DNA from: Paragonimus skrjabini miyazakii
Lineage: Eukaryota > Platyhelminthes > Trematoda > Plagiorchiida > Troglotrematidae
Assembly: GCA_014338405.1 (NCBI GenBank)
Contig: JTDE01000123.1
Coordinates: 264,106-328,105, forward strand
Direction of reading: 5' to 3'
Length of the DNA stretch: 64,000 bases
This document shows, in pieces, positions 37,440-51,181 of the stretch (positions are counted from its first letter, which is position 1; each line of letters opens with the position of its first letter). A model generated the notes under the pieces. That model was not told where the DNA came from, ran no database searches, and was given only the letters and a program-made list of their open reading frames with translations. Made by a program: the position numbers and the translations under genes.

Positions 37440-39620
37440 TGAAGTGATTTGTGTTTGGTGATTGATCGCTGCCATTTTTCTATTATTTATCGGAATGATT
37501 TTGAACAAATGCGTTTGTTTAGTATGATGGAGTACCGGCTGGTCGAAACAGTTGGCAAGTTCAGTCTACGGGAAAGGTCTGGATTAAAAACAGTAAAATT
37601 CACGCGGCATCTGTAACTACCTATTGCCTAAGAAGAATCGTTTAATTACAAGGCCGACTTGTAAATCTACATTAAAATTTCCACCGAACAAAAACGGCTC
37701 CACGATGTTATTGCTTAGGATTCCAGTTTTTGTTTTGCTTTAATTTTGTCCTGGATTTTCTACAGCCAGTGGTTCCGAATGCAGTTTATTTAACTGTAAG
37801 TTTATTTCAGCATTGAACATGGTCCACTGAATAACCATTTCTTCTAGATACCAGTGGTAAAACTTCTCGCAATCATCAGCGTGTACGACTTGCTGAACTT
37901 GGACTTTATCAAGTAACCAAAATCGACGTTTACAAATTTTTTTCTACGGATTTTTAATAATTTGTTTTGTTGTAACATAACTGAAAAGCCCTTTTTAGGA
38001 ATGTGTTCACTCAAGCACTGTAAGAGTATTTTCGTCCTCCGTCGCTGTTCGTGGTTGGCCACTAATGGTTTGAACGTTAGCGGAGTCCATCTTTTCAAAA
38101 TGCGCTTTGGTCTCCTCACAGTTGATGTAGCTAATACTGTTCGATTGGCGTCCCTATGGTTAAAAATATCTAGCAATTTCTTCTGCTTCAGTTTGATAAT
38201 CAAGATGACTGCTCATCAACTGTCCTGTATCGTTGTAAATTTATTGTAAGCTACCTAAAAATAGACGCCCTAGAATGTGTCTACTGTAACGCGCTGGTGA
38301 TCATCGAAACAGCATCTTAGTGGTTGAATGGGAACCACAGACAGGTATCCAATCTAGTGAATGCACAAAAACACGACATCACTACAAACGGATTGGACTG
38401 GACAAACACATCGATACGAAGTCAACCGGCGATTCACAAACGGTTACAGCCAGTCATTGTGGACAACGCGAACAGACTGGCATGTTAGCGTGGTGACCAT
38501 CCAGGATAGCACGTTGCCTTAGCATCATTTTTTGTTATGATGAGCATCGAAGTACAACAAGCTGGTTAAGTGCGTCACGTGTTAAAGCAAACGAGCTACA
38601 AGCTGAGCCTAGCCGACCAATAGGAAAACCAAGGCGTCAACACCAATTGTAAGTTTTCATTTTACTGATGCATCTTGTCTAAAAAGTAATCAATGGAAAC
38701 TCACAGACTGAGGTTTTCTCTGTGTCACAAGTTCTGCTTTTGATTTCGTCCCAGAAGGTAGGGACTTTTCAACACACACCACTTTGCGTACTCCCACAGG
38801 CAGAGGCAAACCATCGCTTGATACGCTCCTCTGCAGTTGTCATTAGAATGACAATCAACCTACGTGACAGAACACTGAGATAATTGCTTATGTCACGGAT
38901 TCTGGTTACAATCACCATTCATTTTACTGAAAGAGACATCCAGTCTGTTTGAATGTACATTTCGCGTGTACTAGTAGATCTTTTTGACATCGTCTAACAG
39001 GCAAAACACGTGCATTTTAGTCAGTGACTATTGCTCCGTCTGTTTTCTACAGCAATGAAATATCTCCATTTGGTTTGTGTGCGTGTTAACTTACTGCGTG
39101 AAGTCCTTAATCTTGGTTGACAGTCTGTTTGAAAGGTGCACCCTCCTCTAATACTTGTTGATTCAGTTGCATAATCACATGTGCTCCACAGAGGGTACGT
39201 GAACATTATCTTGCATATCTGTGGTTGCTAGTATTGTGAACTACTTGTGATCTTACCTTAAGCCGGCGTGTGACGGCCTCGATGACTTGATGTTACACAA
39301 CTATTTTGCCTAAACTAATAGAAACCTTCAGAGATCTGCTACATTTCAAGAGTACTACATCAAGAGGCCAATAAAGCACTAGCAACTGATAGAGTTGGTT
39401 TGGGAGAAGTGAAGTTTTGACATGTTGTAAACGATCAGACATTTGACGTGTGCAACACACTGGATGACTGTGTATTGGTAGGACTATGCGCAGAGAACCT
39501 AAGTTGGTGGCCTACTGATTGGTGACTGCTCATTTGGCTCTTCATGTCGTATTTGGTGGCAAGTGTCAATGTATCATTTAAGGAACAGGGTAGACGGAAC
39601 ATCTTGAGGATTGGCTCCTA
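37440..39620. other. No supported gene
   Basis: A 119-codon minus-strand ORF at 37844-38203 encodes a very basic, Lys/Arg-rich product without a recognised domain. Nothing else stands out. Confidence 0.35.
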
Positions 39621-39627
39621 AGAGTAT

Positions 39628-40292
39628 AATGTAATGTGGACAAGGGGTCACACTATACTACTCCAGCCACTACTCAGTAGTCTAGCAGGAGCATGTATTT
39701 GGGATATTGAAGTAACGGATGGAAAATACAACGAGAAACACTGGAAGGCCCTTTGGCATGAAATGGTTTTCTGTATACACAATAACTGAGCCTTGGCCAC
39801 CGTAGCAACCGTAAAGTCCTTCTATCAGTAATATATACAAGTGATTGTGTTTGTTTGTTGTGGTGCTGAAGCGACTATCCTGTATGTTGGTTTTCCGAGC
39901 AAGCACTCCCTATGTCATCCGTGTTCTCAACTCATAACAGTAATAGTTGCGCCAATGATCTTACTGTACTACTTTTGTGAACCAAGAACGCAGGTGGCGC
40001 GCGGGTTATTTATTCAGGAAAACAACACGTGGGTAATGGGTTTCAACAAGGCAACAAAAAAGGACACTCATCTGTGTACGGTACTGCGACCAGACCGTTA
40101 CGGTTGCCACAGATGCCAATGCTCAGTTTCTTTACATATCAAGAACGGTTTAATGCGATGCTGCACTCCGATGTTTCTTCTTGTATTTTTTCTGCGATTA
40201 CTTCAATGTCAAAATATATGCTCTGGCCCGACTACTGAGTAGCAGCGGTGTGAGTAGTATAGTACGGTCGCTCATCCTGACTACATTACGTT
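39628..40292. mobile_element. Diverged foldback element, unknown class
   Basis: The left arm at 39628-39905 and right arm at 40000-40292 are imperfect reverse complements, roughly two-thirds identical by eye, around a short spacer. Shared blocks include ACTATACTACTC, CTACTCAGTAGTC, the ATTGAAGTAA region and GCAACCGTAA. The ORFs of 108-133 codons inside are repeat sequence read through. It could be a non-autonomous DNA transposon (MITE or Foldback type) or a very old Penelope foldback. No transposase or endonuclease motif was found to decide. Confidence 0.6.
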
Positions 40293-40919
40293 CACTGACG
40301 CGGTGGTTTTGTGAAGAGGGCCCTGGACTGACTTGTCTAACTTTTAGCCAGAATGGTTCGACTGTTGTTACCGCGACTCTCGATTTCCCCAGTCAAACGG
40401 AAACAGCACAGGTGATTATACTTAGTTCATTATGCCCAACCGACATATGCGACAATAACTGTGGCTCATGGTCATCATATTCTGCCCGCGGTAAACGTGT
40501 GACATAGGACGCGTGCGTAAGTTTTGATCTTACAACCGACTTGCATTGTTCGCCATAATAGGTGCAGCGAAATACACTGGATATTACGTTGTCATTTGGA
40601 CAGACCATGAGTGCTGTATCGCATGAAGGTCAAGTCTGTGGACGATCGCTTGTACATTAACCACATTATTACCGCATTCTTATCAACAGTAGTGTATACT
40701 GGTAAAAAAAACAGGATACGCTTGGTTGATGATGGGATGCAACTAAAATCGGATGACAGCTAGAAAGTGTATGAAAATTTGTTGAGAATAAGCTAGGCAA
40801 AATAGAAAGACATGACTGAATGAAACGGTTAAGGGTTCACGTGTATCTATGTTGTCGCATCATAAACTACCTTGATATGGATACGAAAACCAGAACGAGT
40901 TGGCTTTCGTGCCCAGTTT

Positions 40920-41049
40920 CAGAGTCCAGATGTGAAATTTCCGAGTTACTGGCATGGGTTTGTAGCTCAGCTGGTAGAGTGCTTGCCGTGCTTGGACATG
41001 TTGTTTCTATCGCCGGTTTGAATCCAACCGAAGGCCTGGTTTCGCACAA
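40920..41049 (+). repeat. tRNA-derived SINE, copy 2 (well preserved)
   Basis: A 130-base element, homologous along its length to 3033-3161. Its tRNA-like body at 40957-41029 has a clear polymerase III box A (TAGCTCAGCTGG, 40963-40974) and box B (GGTTTGAATCC, 41015-41025), about 40 bases apart as in true tRNAs. The leader TGTGAAATTTCCGAG and the tail to CACAA are shared with copy 1 and show that this is a SINE and not a tRNA gene. An ORF of 92 codons runs through it by chance. Confidence 0.75.
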
Positions 41050-41059
41050 CTGCATCTCT

Positions 41060-44000
41060 TCTAGCATCATAAATCTACCAAGCGACTCATTAGTCTAATC
41101 TAACCAGATGCAGTAGTGTAAGTAGTTGCCGGAAACCTGTAAGAAACAGGGTATCATTGTCTTTAAATAACCTCAAATCACTCCTGCGAATAACGAGGTT
41201 TTGATCTTTGTTTTTAGGTATCGCTTGTTGAAACCAAGCGCAATAGTCCATTAGCGAATAAATTTGGATGCACAGTGAGTGTGATCACGTACAAGTCTAA
41301 CTAAATGATTGACAGTAGTGACGTACCAAGGGAAATAAAATGCCGTTTGAAAGATAATTGAGTGCATATGAGTTGTCAGGTAGAGCAGTATTCTATTGAA
41401 CTTCGATGGAACACAACTGTCCATACCGGAGTGATTGACACTATCTACGAGAAGTACTTCGTAGTAAATCGCATATATATATGTATGTTGTTGTTACATA
41501 CTTCTCAGTAACGGTAACTCACATGAATTCCAGTCACTATTGTATTCGACTGAACACAATTCTACCTAACTCAGTCTGTTGAACGTTGAAGATCATAAGC
41601 TGGTGATCGACGAAAATGGTGAAGACGGATTAGTGAGTCATGCTTCTATCATAGAAACTTATAGAATGACTCGATAATGACATTTCCACAATAAAGCATT
41701 GCTTGGATCCTTCAGATTAAAGACAGACAGAGATGGCTGACTAGGTCATTTTCGAGTCATGAGCTGACTGCCGATTCCATGGAGTGAGTAAACCACTCGG
41801 CCCAAATTATAAACGCCCCATGGATTATATGACTTCCAAGGAAGATCTACACTATCATCGATTAATAGGTTCTTGGATCTCATTGAGAAACAGTGACATT
41901 GTTGTTAGTGTAAACACAAGGATCGGCGTTCACATGCTAATCGTAACGTGCTCACAATTGAAGAAACAAACTGTAGTTGTTGTTGTTGTTGCTGCTGTTC
42001 TTGATGGAAATCGGGAGAGCAATTCTGGCAAATGTGCCACGTTTGGAACGAAACGATATCCCACCTCGTCTATTCAAGGAACAATTTCAGCTACACTGCG
42101 TCATCTTGTTTACTGACTCATCACTCTTGCCCCTGTACGTGGTAATCTCCTCTGACTGCAGCATGCGTGAACATTGGTATAAACCTAAGTGATACATTAT
42201 ATCCACCATCTTAACAAACCAATCTACTGGCTGCATTAGTCTAACAGTTGTGTGGTACTGTTTATCTGTTTGACCCACTCAATCACAAACATTAATTCGG
42301 ATTATTGTTTAAGTGAAGTGTAAATAGTATAACTTTTGTCGCCAAGACCTCCTTTGTGGTTCGATAAGTGCCTGCTGTATATTTGTTCCTGAGAAACTCA
42401 ACCGTATACTTTGTTAACCGAAGACAACAAGTAATCTTGTGATATATTTAAACAAACGTTTTTATTCGGAAGATTACGATAACAATCATTCCGGACAGTT
42501 CATAATATACTGTATCCAGTGTTGCCATGAAGGCGGATAAAGATAGACATTAGTGAAAATGGTGCCTTTTTGTTCATCGTTAACAAACAGGGCTACCCTC
42601 GATCCATGTGTTCAGAAATTCATGCTGACCGCCTGCGTACATTTGCATGTTTTTCACTCAACAATAAGGCCCAACATATGAGCCAAAAAAGCATTCTGAT
42701 CTCGTGAATTGTCTTTGTCTTCAACCAAAACAATCCTGGTAGGCTCTGGGCTGCACAAAGTTAGAACTGCTGAGGTGACATTTTCTCTCGTTAATTTTGG
42801 TGATAGGCATCCCACGCCTGTTTCTTCTTCCGTCGTTCATTTCTTCATTAACGTGCTACCATGAAACTCGTAATCAAGCAATCTTCTGAGTCACTCAGCC
42901 GAAACATACAACCATAAAAATCTATTCTAAATGATACTTACTTATTATCACCCAATAAAAAAGTAACTATCTTGTCCTGGTCATTGTTGCACACAAGTGA
43001 TAATAGAACATGTGACGATTTTTTCTTCAATCAAATATTGAGCTGTTGGAAAGGGCGCAACTAATTAGGCAGTTATGGATATTTTAAAGCTCACCTTTAA
43101 TGACAAACCTTGTGATCGGAACAGATATATGTAAAGAACAGAAGTGAGCACCGTAGGTATTGTCACTTATTTCACACACATTTTCAGTGCCGTGTATTCT
43201 AACGAATTAGAAGAAGATCCATATTAACACATGGTTAGGTATCCGGCCAAATGGTTGATCGGTTCACTGTGACATTTTGTTCAATCAACACTTACAAATG
43301 TTGAAGCAGGAAATTTGCTCGTTGTGTAACACCAAACAACTGATGATCTAAAGCAAAAGATGCCAACTGATTTGCACAAGAGAACTTCGTTAGAGCAAAT
43401 CATACAAAACAGTTGAAGCCATTGAGTAACTTAAAGAGAACAGTAAAACAATGAAAGCCTGTGGACGATAGCTGTCTGAATGGGCTCATAATGACCAATT
43501 AACCCGTACCAAGTAGTAGATGATCTCATTGTTTGCCCAATAGGCAATGACGAAACTGTGATCATAAAGCGAGGGTCGAGCAACGCAATTCATTCGCAAG
43601 TTTGAAGGACAAAATCGTGGCGCACGTATTGTTCATTTATTGTGTTAAATGGACTTGACCTAACTGTACAGTAAATGACGAAATTTTAGTGTTTCTGCGT
43701 CTACCTTACTTGCAGAAAAGTGACTATCTAGTAGATTAAAATGGGTCAGTATAAGCCTTGGCAGAGCAATTCACACAGTTGAGCAGAAAGATTGCGACCT
43801 TAACAGGTAAAGGACCAGATTCCCGTGACCTAAGTTGGATGTAAACAACATAAGAAAAATGAAAAATTCACCCCATCACCACCTGATATTGTTTGGAGTC
43901 AATGTCTGTATTTCCTGGTTCATGGAGCCGTTATGGATCTAATTGTTCGGTTCGTCGTTACTCATTGAATGCACTCTATGTAAACGGTATGTCAGGTTGA

Positions 44001-47000
44001 ATTGACAATCTAGTGCACGATCCTATCGCAGACTTTGTGGCATTGTTGAGATTTGATAGGGTGAAGTGTAGTCGCATTGCACTAGTCACGAACCGTCTGC
44101 TAAACGCACGTTAACTACCCTTCTATTCATATAATAGTACACCCCATGATAAAACTTATTTTTGGTCCCATTTTCTTAGTGCGTAGCCTAGAACGATCGT
44201 CGTCAATATATTAATGCTCAAAGTCACTGGTAGTAAGAATATTTACGCATTCTTTTATGCCAGTTAGAAGTTTTTGCTCGCAGTCATATTGGTAAAATTC
44301 CTTATGGATGTTTCAAGTATGTTGGGACACCTATGATCACAAAAAATCTAGTCGTAGCATTGAAAATACGCTAGCCAGAAAGTTTGCAGTAATAGCCATG
44401 ATTGGGTTTATCTTATGAATATAGTGATTGATAAGTAACAGCCAGTGTCTGAATAATGCGGTAAGAAACTTGTCGGAAGTGTATTTCTGTGTTCCTCAAA
44501 ATTTCATTACTGAGTATTTTTTCCTGGTCACAAAAAAGTCTCTGGTATGTTTCGCTGTACGATAGGACCAGAATATGTTGTTCAAAATATTTTAGTGAGC
44601 CCTGCAATAAACAGCAATGGATGAGATGGGCCAAAAATAATCTGACCGGCATTCAACTGAAACCGGTTTGTGCTAGAGACTGCATCAGTGTTTGGGGTAA
44701 AACTGTTGAGAAAGCTTGCCTAGCGAACGTTCCATAAATTTTCTCGAAAAGAACTGAGCAGTACAATTCGTACGATGCACCTATCGCAAACACATCTTAG
44801 AGCTTCACGGAATTTTTTCAAGTGAAACAGAAATCGAAGGAAAATCCTGAGTTTTTCTTTCCCTTTGTCGTTGCTTATAGATAAAGCAGATTTTATGTAT
44901 TTATGTTGGAAAAGATCTGTCTATCAGTAGTTGTTAAACTTGCATACCGATATACGGATACCCACTTTTTTATAGACCAGGGCGACTATAGGATACTGGA
45001 CGAGAGGGGTCTGTAATGGTTGACAGAACGACAAGTATGACGCTCAGGCACTGGCCCCGTAGTTTATCGATTAGGCTAACCAATTAAAAGCAGTCACATC
45101 CGTCACCATTCCGTTTAGGAAAAACCCAGCCATTATAAGTAAGTTTGCACTATCCAAACGTCCTGTTAGTACACGGTCATTCACATGAACACGATCTTCA
45201 CTACTATATCAACCACGCACGATTTCATCGACGGGGAACATTTTAATCTGTCGTCTCATGCTGGGCTGTCTGTCGGGGTAAATGGTTACGTGAGCGGTCT
45301 TTGCACAACCTTTGTTCATTGAATGGTGCTGAAACGGGTTCAAGGCTAAGATGCTTATTTCAATAACTGAAGAGATTAACAACAAAGAGAGATCTTTGGT
45401 AGCTCTGAATATAACAGTACGAATTTGTTTTGTTAATATAGTTTCGCGTCACTACATATCAAATACCCAAAGTCAGTCTTTTTCAATCATTGAAACTTTT
45501 ATTTTTCAGTGTTGGTGAGGGTGGAAAAAATAAAATGGTTGAGTCCACGATTTTTAGGTCACGCGAAACCATTTTTAACTTGATTCGACTTACACACAAT
45601 AAATGTATAAAAACCTACGATCTGTTACTACAATTGCCCTAAGTACTTGGATCAGCCAACCCCTTTCGTGTTGAAAGATGACTGTCTTCGTCACATTCGT
45701 GCCATCATCTCAAAAGTTTTCAGGAAGAAATTTCTTGAATTTTCCAGCAAGCGGCCAGAGTTGGCTTTCCTAGCCATAAAGGCGCGGTTCGGAGAAGGAC
45801 TGTGATCAGTTGGTGCGATTGTTCCGAGGTCCATTTCACGCCTGGTAGATGTCAGCTCTTTATCTCTCTACAAGCATTCGGTATAGATTAAGTGACAGAT
45901 GTACACTACGATGCAAATAAAGTGTATTACATGGATGTCTCTGTAGCTTCTCACCGTCTACGTTTCTCTGACTTCTATGGCATTAGCAGCAGAACTGGAG
46001 AAATGACAAACTGTACAGTTAATGTCCTAAATTGTTTGAACAACTCCCTGGGTTGCTTGTATGCCAAATAGTTATTGGCATTATATAGCTCCACTTTTCG
46101 CCTACGTAGCTGCTCACTGTGTGGAGAACAGAACCTCTTTGAGTGAGTGTACAGTCTCCAAAGCACAACCCCCACGAGCTGAAGAAACAAACTGTACAAC
46201 CAACTTCATAACCCACATAATGCCTACATTGGGGCACCACCGGTATAATCCAAACCGGCCATTTTTCTGTCATCTACATCCATCCATTAGTTTATTGTAT
46301 ACATGTAAATATACATGTACATATTCTACTACTGTTGTTTGGCTTGGAAGAGACAACGGGAACTGCAGAGATGATAACAAAAGAACTACTTGTCTTTGCC
46401 AACCTGTGTTACCTGTGGCATCAAAAAGACGTCTGGTTGTCGCTTAAAGGAAGGGAATATGCCGTTTGTGTACGTTTTGTTTTGCACTGTGGTTCAGAAG
46501 CGTGACCTGTTCATGACGACGGTCTAAGTATATTTGTTGTCTATGGTCATCAATACCTCGCCAGTATGTGGGCTGATCGCGTGGTCATTGCAGTCGTTCA
46601 CCAGCAGTTATTTGAGAAATCTCGAGGTACGCAAACAATTGGTCAACTAATCACGTTGCACAGCTTGCGATCACAGGATAGCACATTCTGCATATCATCT
46701 GGATGTTTACTGCACCCGGAATTATGCTGAGACTATCAACAGTTGAGCAAAACTGTATGGTTGTCGGGTAACAACTTAGTCCTGTATTATGACAGCCCTG
46801 CCTTCTTCACTGAGTAATGTGTGTATGTGTCGCCCTTCTAGTTGGGGTCATCACAGTCGCCCAAATCACTGGATGGAAACGCCTCCCCAGATGACAATAT
46901 ACTGCAGTCAATGGCATATCTCTGTTTGTACCATTTCTATTTCTTCCGCTTGGGCTTTTTTTAATCCTTTTTTATCCTTTTGATACAGTCTTCCTTTTCT

Positions 47001-48790
47001 AGGATATTCTGCGTCACTGCTGAGGTGAACGGCGAACCGAACCACCTTCTTGTCAGGTTGAGGTCGTTACTAATGGATGGATGAATGGGTGAATGATTGA
47101 TTAAGTCAATTTCCGTCTTGTCAGCCAAACGTTGCAGTTAGTTTGAGGGTATTTTGGCCGCGTGCAACAGCATGACTGTATTTCATTTCAACAGCCGCTT
47201 ACGTCCAGAATATAAGCCAATTAAGAGATATGATAGACGAACTTAAAGCTGTGAGTAAACATCTCAATTGAAAACTAGCTTCCTGACAAAGACCCCAATA
47301 TACAGCGACATCTAATCCTAACTTCCTGTCGTTGTGCTTGACAGTTTGGAAAGTTATTTCTCGGGATTTCGGCCATCACATTTCCAGAACATCTCACCCA
47401 TTTATGTGTGCATTGTGCTAATAACGCCCTCATAAATAGGACTCTTCTGCGAGCAACTCCGGAGGTGTTAATAAAAGTCACCGAAGAAACGACTTTTGTA
47501 TATATACACGTATATATAGGTACCTTTTTATACGACTACTCCGAACTACCTATACTCCTTTTTCTACCTACTATCGACAATGTTGGACATCTGACAGCAG
47601 CATTGCAACGTGGGGAGGTGATGTATACTTGAGTATGAAATGAAGCAGGTGTTGGTTATTTTGGACAATAAACCATCTGAAGCAGGTTTTATAGTTACGT
47701 TTATCGTCCTTTCGTTTACGGCAAAGTGCTTTCCAATTAAACGTAGGCAAACTTCAACATTCTTTCGCAGTATTTTTGCGTGGACATGTCGTCAGATCAA
47801 GTCAGGCTACAATACTGCTTTCTATGTCTCAGGTGATCAATAATCAGCATTTGTCTAGCCGCACCTTCAGTGAACAAAGAGGCGAAAATTATCTACTTAC
47901 TTCTAATGCCATCAGTATAGCCGGTTTAGTTACGAGAACAAGCTCTTGTAGCAAAGAATCTGGTGTTCGATGTTTAATCATCTGGTCAAACACATCAAAT
48001 TTGCGTGGATACTTCGGACAAGACAGATAACAAATTAGTGGTTCAAATGAGAGTAATGTTTAGTGCCAGTGCGCTTTGGTTCAAGAGACTTAGTTAGATA
48101 AAATTAACAAATTGGTTTGTCCATTGTAAATGAGAAGCCTACCATTATTACGTCATAGGTCTATCGAAGGTATGAGTTCCCGGCCTTCGGAAGCTTTCTC
48201 TTTATACCAGGGGTTCCTCTGAGCGTAGTAGAAGTGAATGTGGACGGATTACAACAATTTGTGCAAGTGCCAGTAAGGAACCGTTGGCCTGCCTCGACTG
48301 GGCTTCATGAACTCTATACGTTGCTTTGATTGAACTAGCTGAGTTAATCGAGTGGGTTGAATCGATGGTTTAATCGTTAGATGAAGCATTCCTAACAGTT
48401 TGGTGATACAAATAAAAGTGTTTATCTAAAATCGGCCTTGGCGACAGTCTGGTCTCGTAGCCATCGGTTAATCCATAAATTCTAAGAGCTGAAACGCTTA
48501 CATGTCTAATTCTTCAGAAAATAGGTAAGTTAAACAATCCACGCTGTTTCGAACAATTTCGTATTTTGTCGATAAATTCTCAGTAACCCCTGACTAATCG
48601 TTTCTATTTGTTACAGGGAAAAATTTAATTTATTTTCCAAGTTGTTCATTCGTTTTATTTGGGTTATGGATTTTAGTAAATATGAAGATTCCTGTAGGGT
48701 TTTATTGTACGTTCTTAGTCCACCTTAAAAAGTCCTGTAAGGTGAGGTGCTCTACAATCAGCTAGCCAACAGCATTTCATGATGGTCACT
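41060..48790. other. No supported gene
   Basis: Mostly AT-rich. Contains a GTT/GCT triplet repeat near 41970-42000 and ATAC/TATA-rich palindromic tracts near 46295-46325 and 47497-47520. ORFs such as 46061-46447 (128 codons) have no recognisable domain. Confidence 0.35.
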
Positions 48791-48799
48791 GCCAAACTA

Positions 48800-48915
48800 A
48801 CATTGCACGCCCGGTTACGCCCTAGGTTCGAACCTATCAGTTGGAGGCAATAGAACTGAAGGCTGAACCGATAACTCCTTGCGTTACGCGCAAAGCTCTT
48901 ATCCGCCCGACCACC
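48800..48915 (-). repeat. tRNA-like sequence, probably a SINE fragment or tRNA pseudogene
   Basis: On the minus strand, a box A-like TGGTCGGGCGG (about 48913-48903) is followed about 40 bases later by GGTTCAGCC and about 75 bases later by GGTTCGAACC (48834-48825). Either could be box B. It does not match the SINE at 40920. A functional tRNA is unlikely, because no cloverleaf with a standard acceptor stem is apparent. Confidence 0.4.
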
Positions 48916-48919
48916 ATTC

Positions 48920-51120
48920 CTATGGGGCTATGGATGGGGGATTTGCGTATACTTTATGTGTAACTTGTCAACACCTTGTCGGTGTGGGTTCACACAATCG
49001 GTTTTGAATGACCAATTTGCACTGAGTGCGTTAACCGATTGATTTTCGGTTAGTCACTGTTAACAGGACTGAACCAAACTTGTCTTAGGCATCTAAACAT
49101 GACGAGTAAAGGTCACCCAGTAGATAAAACTGGCTTTCTAAGTCTATTGGTAGCACAAGAAAATGTCGAACACAGTGAATCCACCTGAAATGCAAAATCT
49201 TTTAGCGATAAAGATATTGCACACGTACCACTACGGATTTCCCAAGGAAGTCCATTTTGGTTTTGACCAGACCGAAGTAATTTAACCATTTTTTTATAAT
49301 TATTTTATCATCTTTTGTCCACGATCTACTGAATATATCTGTCGAAGTCGTCAGCTTTGGCATGTACAAATTTTATAATTAACTACGCGACAACATTATG
49401 GTTCTGGTCTAAGTCACATGCCTTGCTCCTTCAAGTATCCTTTTTGTTTAAAGCTAAAATGCCAAGTAACGTTACAATAATCTCCATGCGATTTTGTCAC
49501 AATACAATTCACTAATGTTTCGACAATTCCGATTTTAAAAACAATGTTCCATGTGCATATATGTGCTTGAAGATTTATGGCCAACACATGTAAAGACGTA
49601 CCGGCTTTTACCAGAGTTTGTGTTAGGCATGTTACACTAGGCCAACCAAAGGCTAGGTACGGCCACAAAATGAGGCGCTACCGAACGTTAATGATGGCTT
49701 TCAAACTGATTCAAAAAGTCACAGAAAACTGGAATCGAACGATACTTCGAAAAAAAATTTAGCAGTTTATGCATGATAAAGACCACTATGTAAGAATGCA
49801 AGCAAACGTTAGGAAATACCACACGGTTAATGAACAGACGGTAATGCAAAGTAGTGAGTGAGTTGATAACTTGATTTTTATCAGCTGGAACAAAACTTGT
49901 CACGTACAAGAATGAGATGGTCTGACTACGTTCGTATCACATTTGATGCAAATCGCAATGATAAATAACTGTGTAGCTTCTCAAAGAAGTTGGACTACAA
50001 CCGTACACTTCCACCCGATTGCTCTGCATGCATTCTTTTAGGTTTGAAATCGATGACACTTTCTTCAGCAGTGAAATTAATTATAAGCGGTGGATGCTTG
50101 TCTTTTTCTGATAACTTAAGTTGTTCTAACCTTCACTCACGTCCCGTAACTTTCGCTTATTGCCAACGTATTCAAAGGTCCTATGCAGTTTTGTTCGAGG
50201 CGGTTTCGAGTATCGCTGGGTGTATGTTGATTCATCTTTCTTCTCTCGAAGGCCGCCGTTGTTTTTCTACTAAGCCAAAGCCAACTACTAATCATGCTTT
50301 CAAAGATTACTCCAGTTGTACGGTTTGTGTTCTAAGTCTATTGCGTTTGTTTTTGATTCAGTGCTCGTTAGGACCAGAGTTTCACTCCTCTTTAAGAAGA
50401 GTTATCAGAAAGATCTGCGAATATTGATCCAACGAACCCGCATTTGTACACAGCGGGTTATTATAAACCTTTACAGAAAGACCCGAAAGAATCATTGAAG
50501 TATATTGCGACCACTGACAATGACGTTCATGGGTTTTGTATCTTCTTTCTTGTTAGCTAGCAAACATTTTTATTAAGGAAGTGTAAAGAAGGCGGTAGCA
50601 GTTGCTGAGACAGATTTTGCCAAACCTATAGGTCGATTGATCGATTCATGAATTGTGACTGGTCACGCGATTTGTCCATTGAAAACATTCATTCTATATG
50701 GTTGTCAATGGCTGGGTTTAACATGACTGGCTAGGAACGTTTCTAGTTTTCCCATACCGAATTAATGTCAAATTAATCGTCGAATTACGGTCCCACGCTA
50801 CAATTCAAAGGTTACAAATACCTGATCAGTATTCTGACACGAGAACTTAGTTAGTGTTACTGCCTCCACTGTATTGAGTGTAGATAACATTTTCCCATAC
50901 AACTGTGTATTTGTACTAAATAGTTGTTCCTCACCAAGTAACTATTTGTTTGACATTCGTTCAGTATTCACTTAGTGGTAGTGTATATCACAATGTGATT
51001 TACTGAAATCCGTCTGTATTCCAGAACAGGTTAGAATGACCAAACATTCAAGTGAACGCATGAGTGTTAATTGGTGCCCTTATCCACTTTGACAAGGATA
51101 TCGATTCGGACAGAGCGTGT
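48920..51120. other. No supported gene; one unrecognised 145-codon ORF
   Basis: The plus-strand ORF at 49990-50427 (145 codons) is Cys- and Ser-rich with no domain I know. An overlapping ORF in another frame (50316-50498) is basic. Either could be repeat-derived. Nothing ties them to the gene at 51182. Confidence 0.3.
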
Positions 51121-51181
51121 GACTTAGTTTGAACGACATACAAGAAACAGACTTGTATTAGTTTGGTACACTGAACAGGAA

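Noticed and set aside
37250..37508. ORFs crossing the N run on both strands
   Set aside because: The open frame is created by undetermined bases.
39841..40242. 133-codon ORF inside the foldback at 39.6-40.3 kb
   Set aside because: It spans the spacer and right arm of the inverted repeat. Its product has no transposase or other motif.
40957..41029. Possible functional tRNA gene
   Set aside because: Boxes A and B are good, but the flanks are shared with the degenerate copy at 3033-3161, which marks it as a SINE. I did not find a convincing complementary acceptor stem.
49990..50427. 145-codon plus-strand ORF upstream of the 431-codon gene
   Set aside because: No domain is recognised, a second frame is open in part of it, and nothing links it to the downstream gene.
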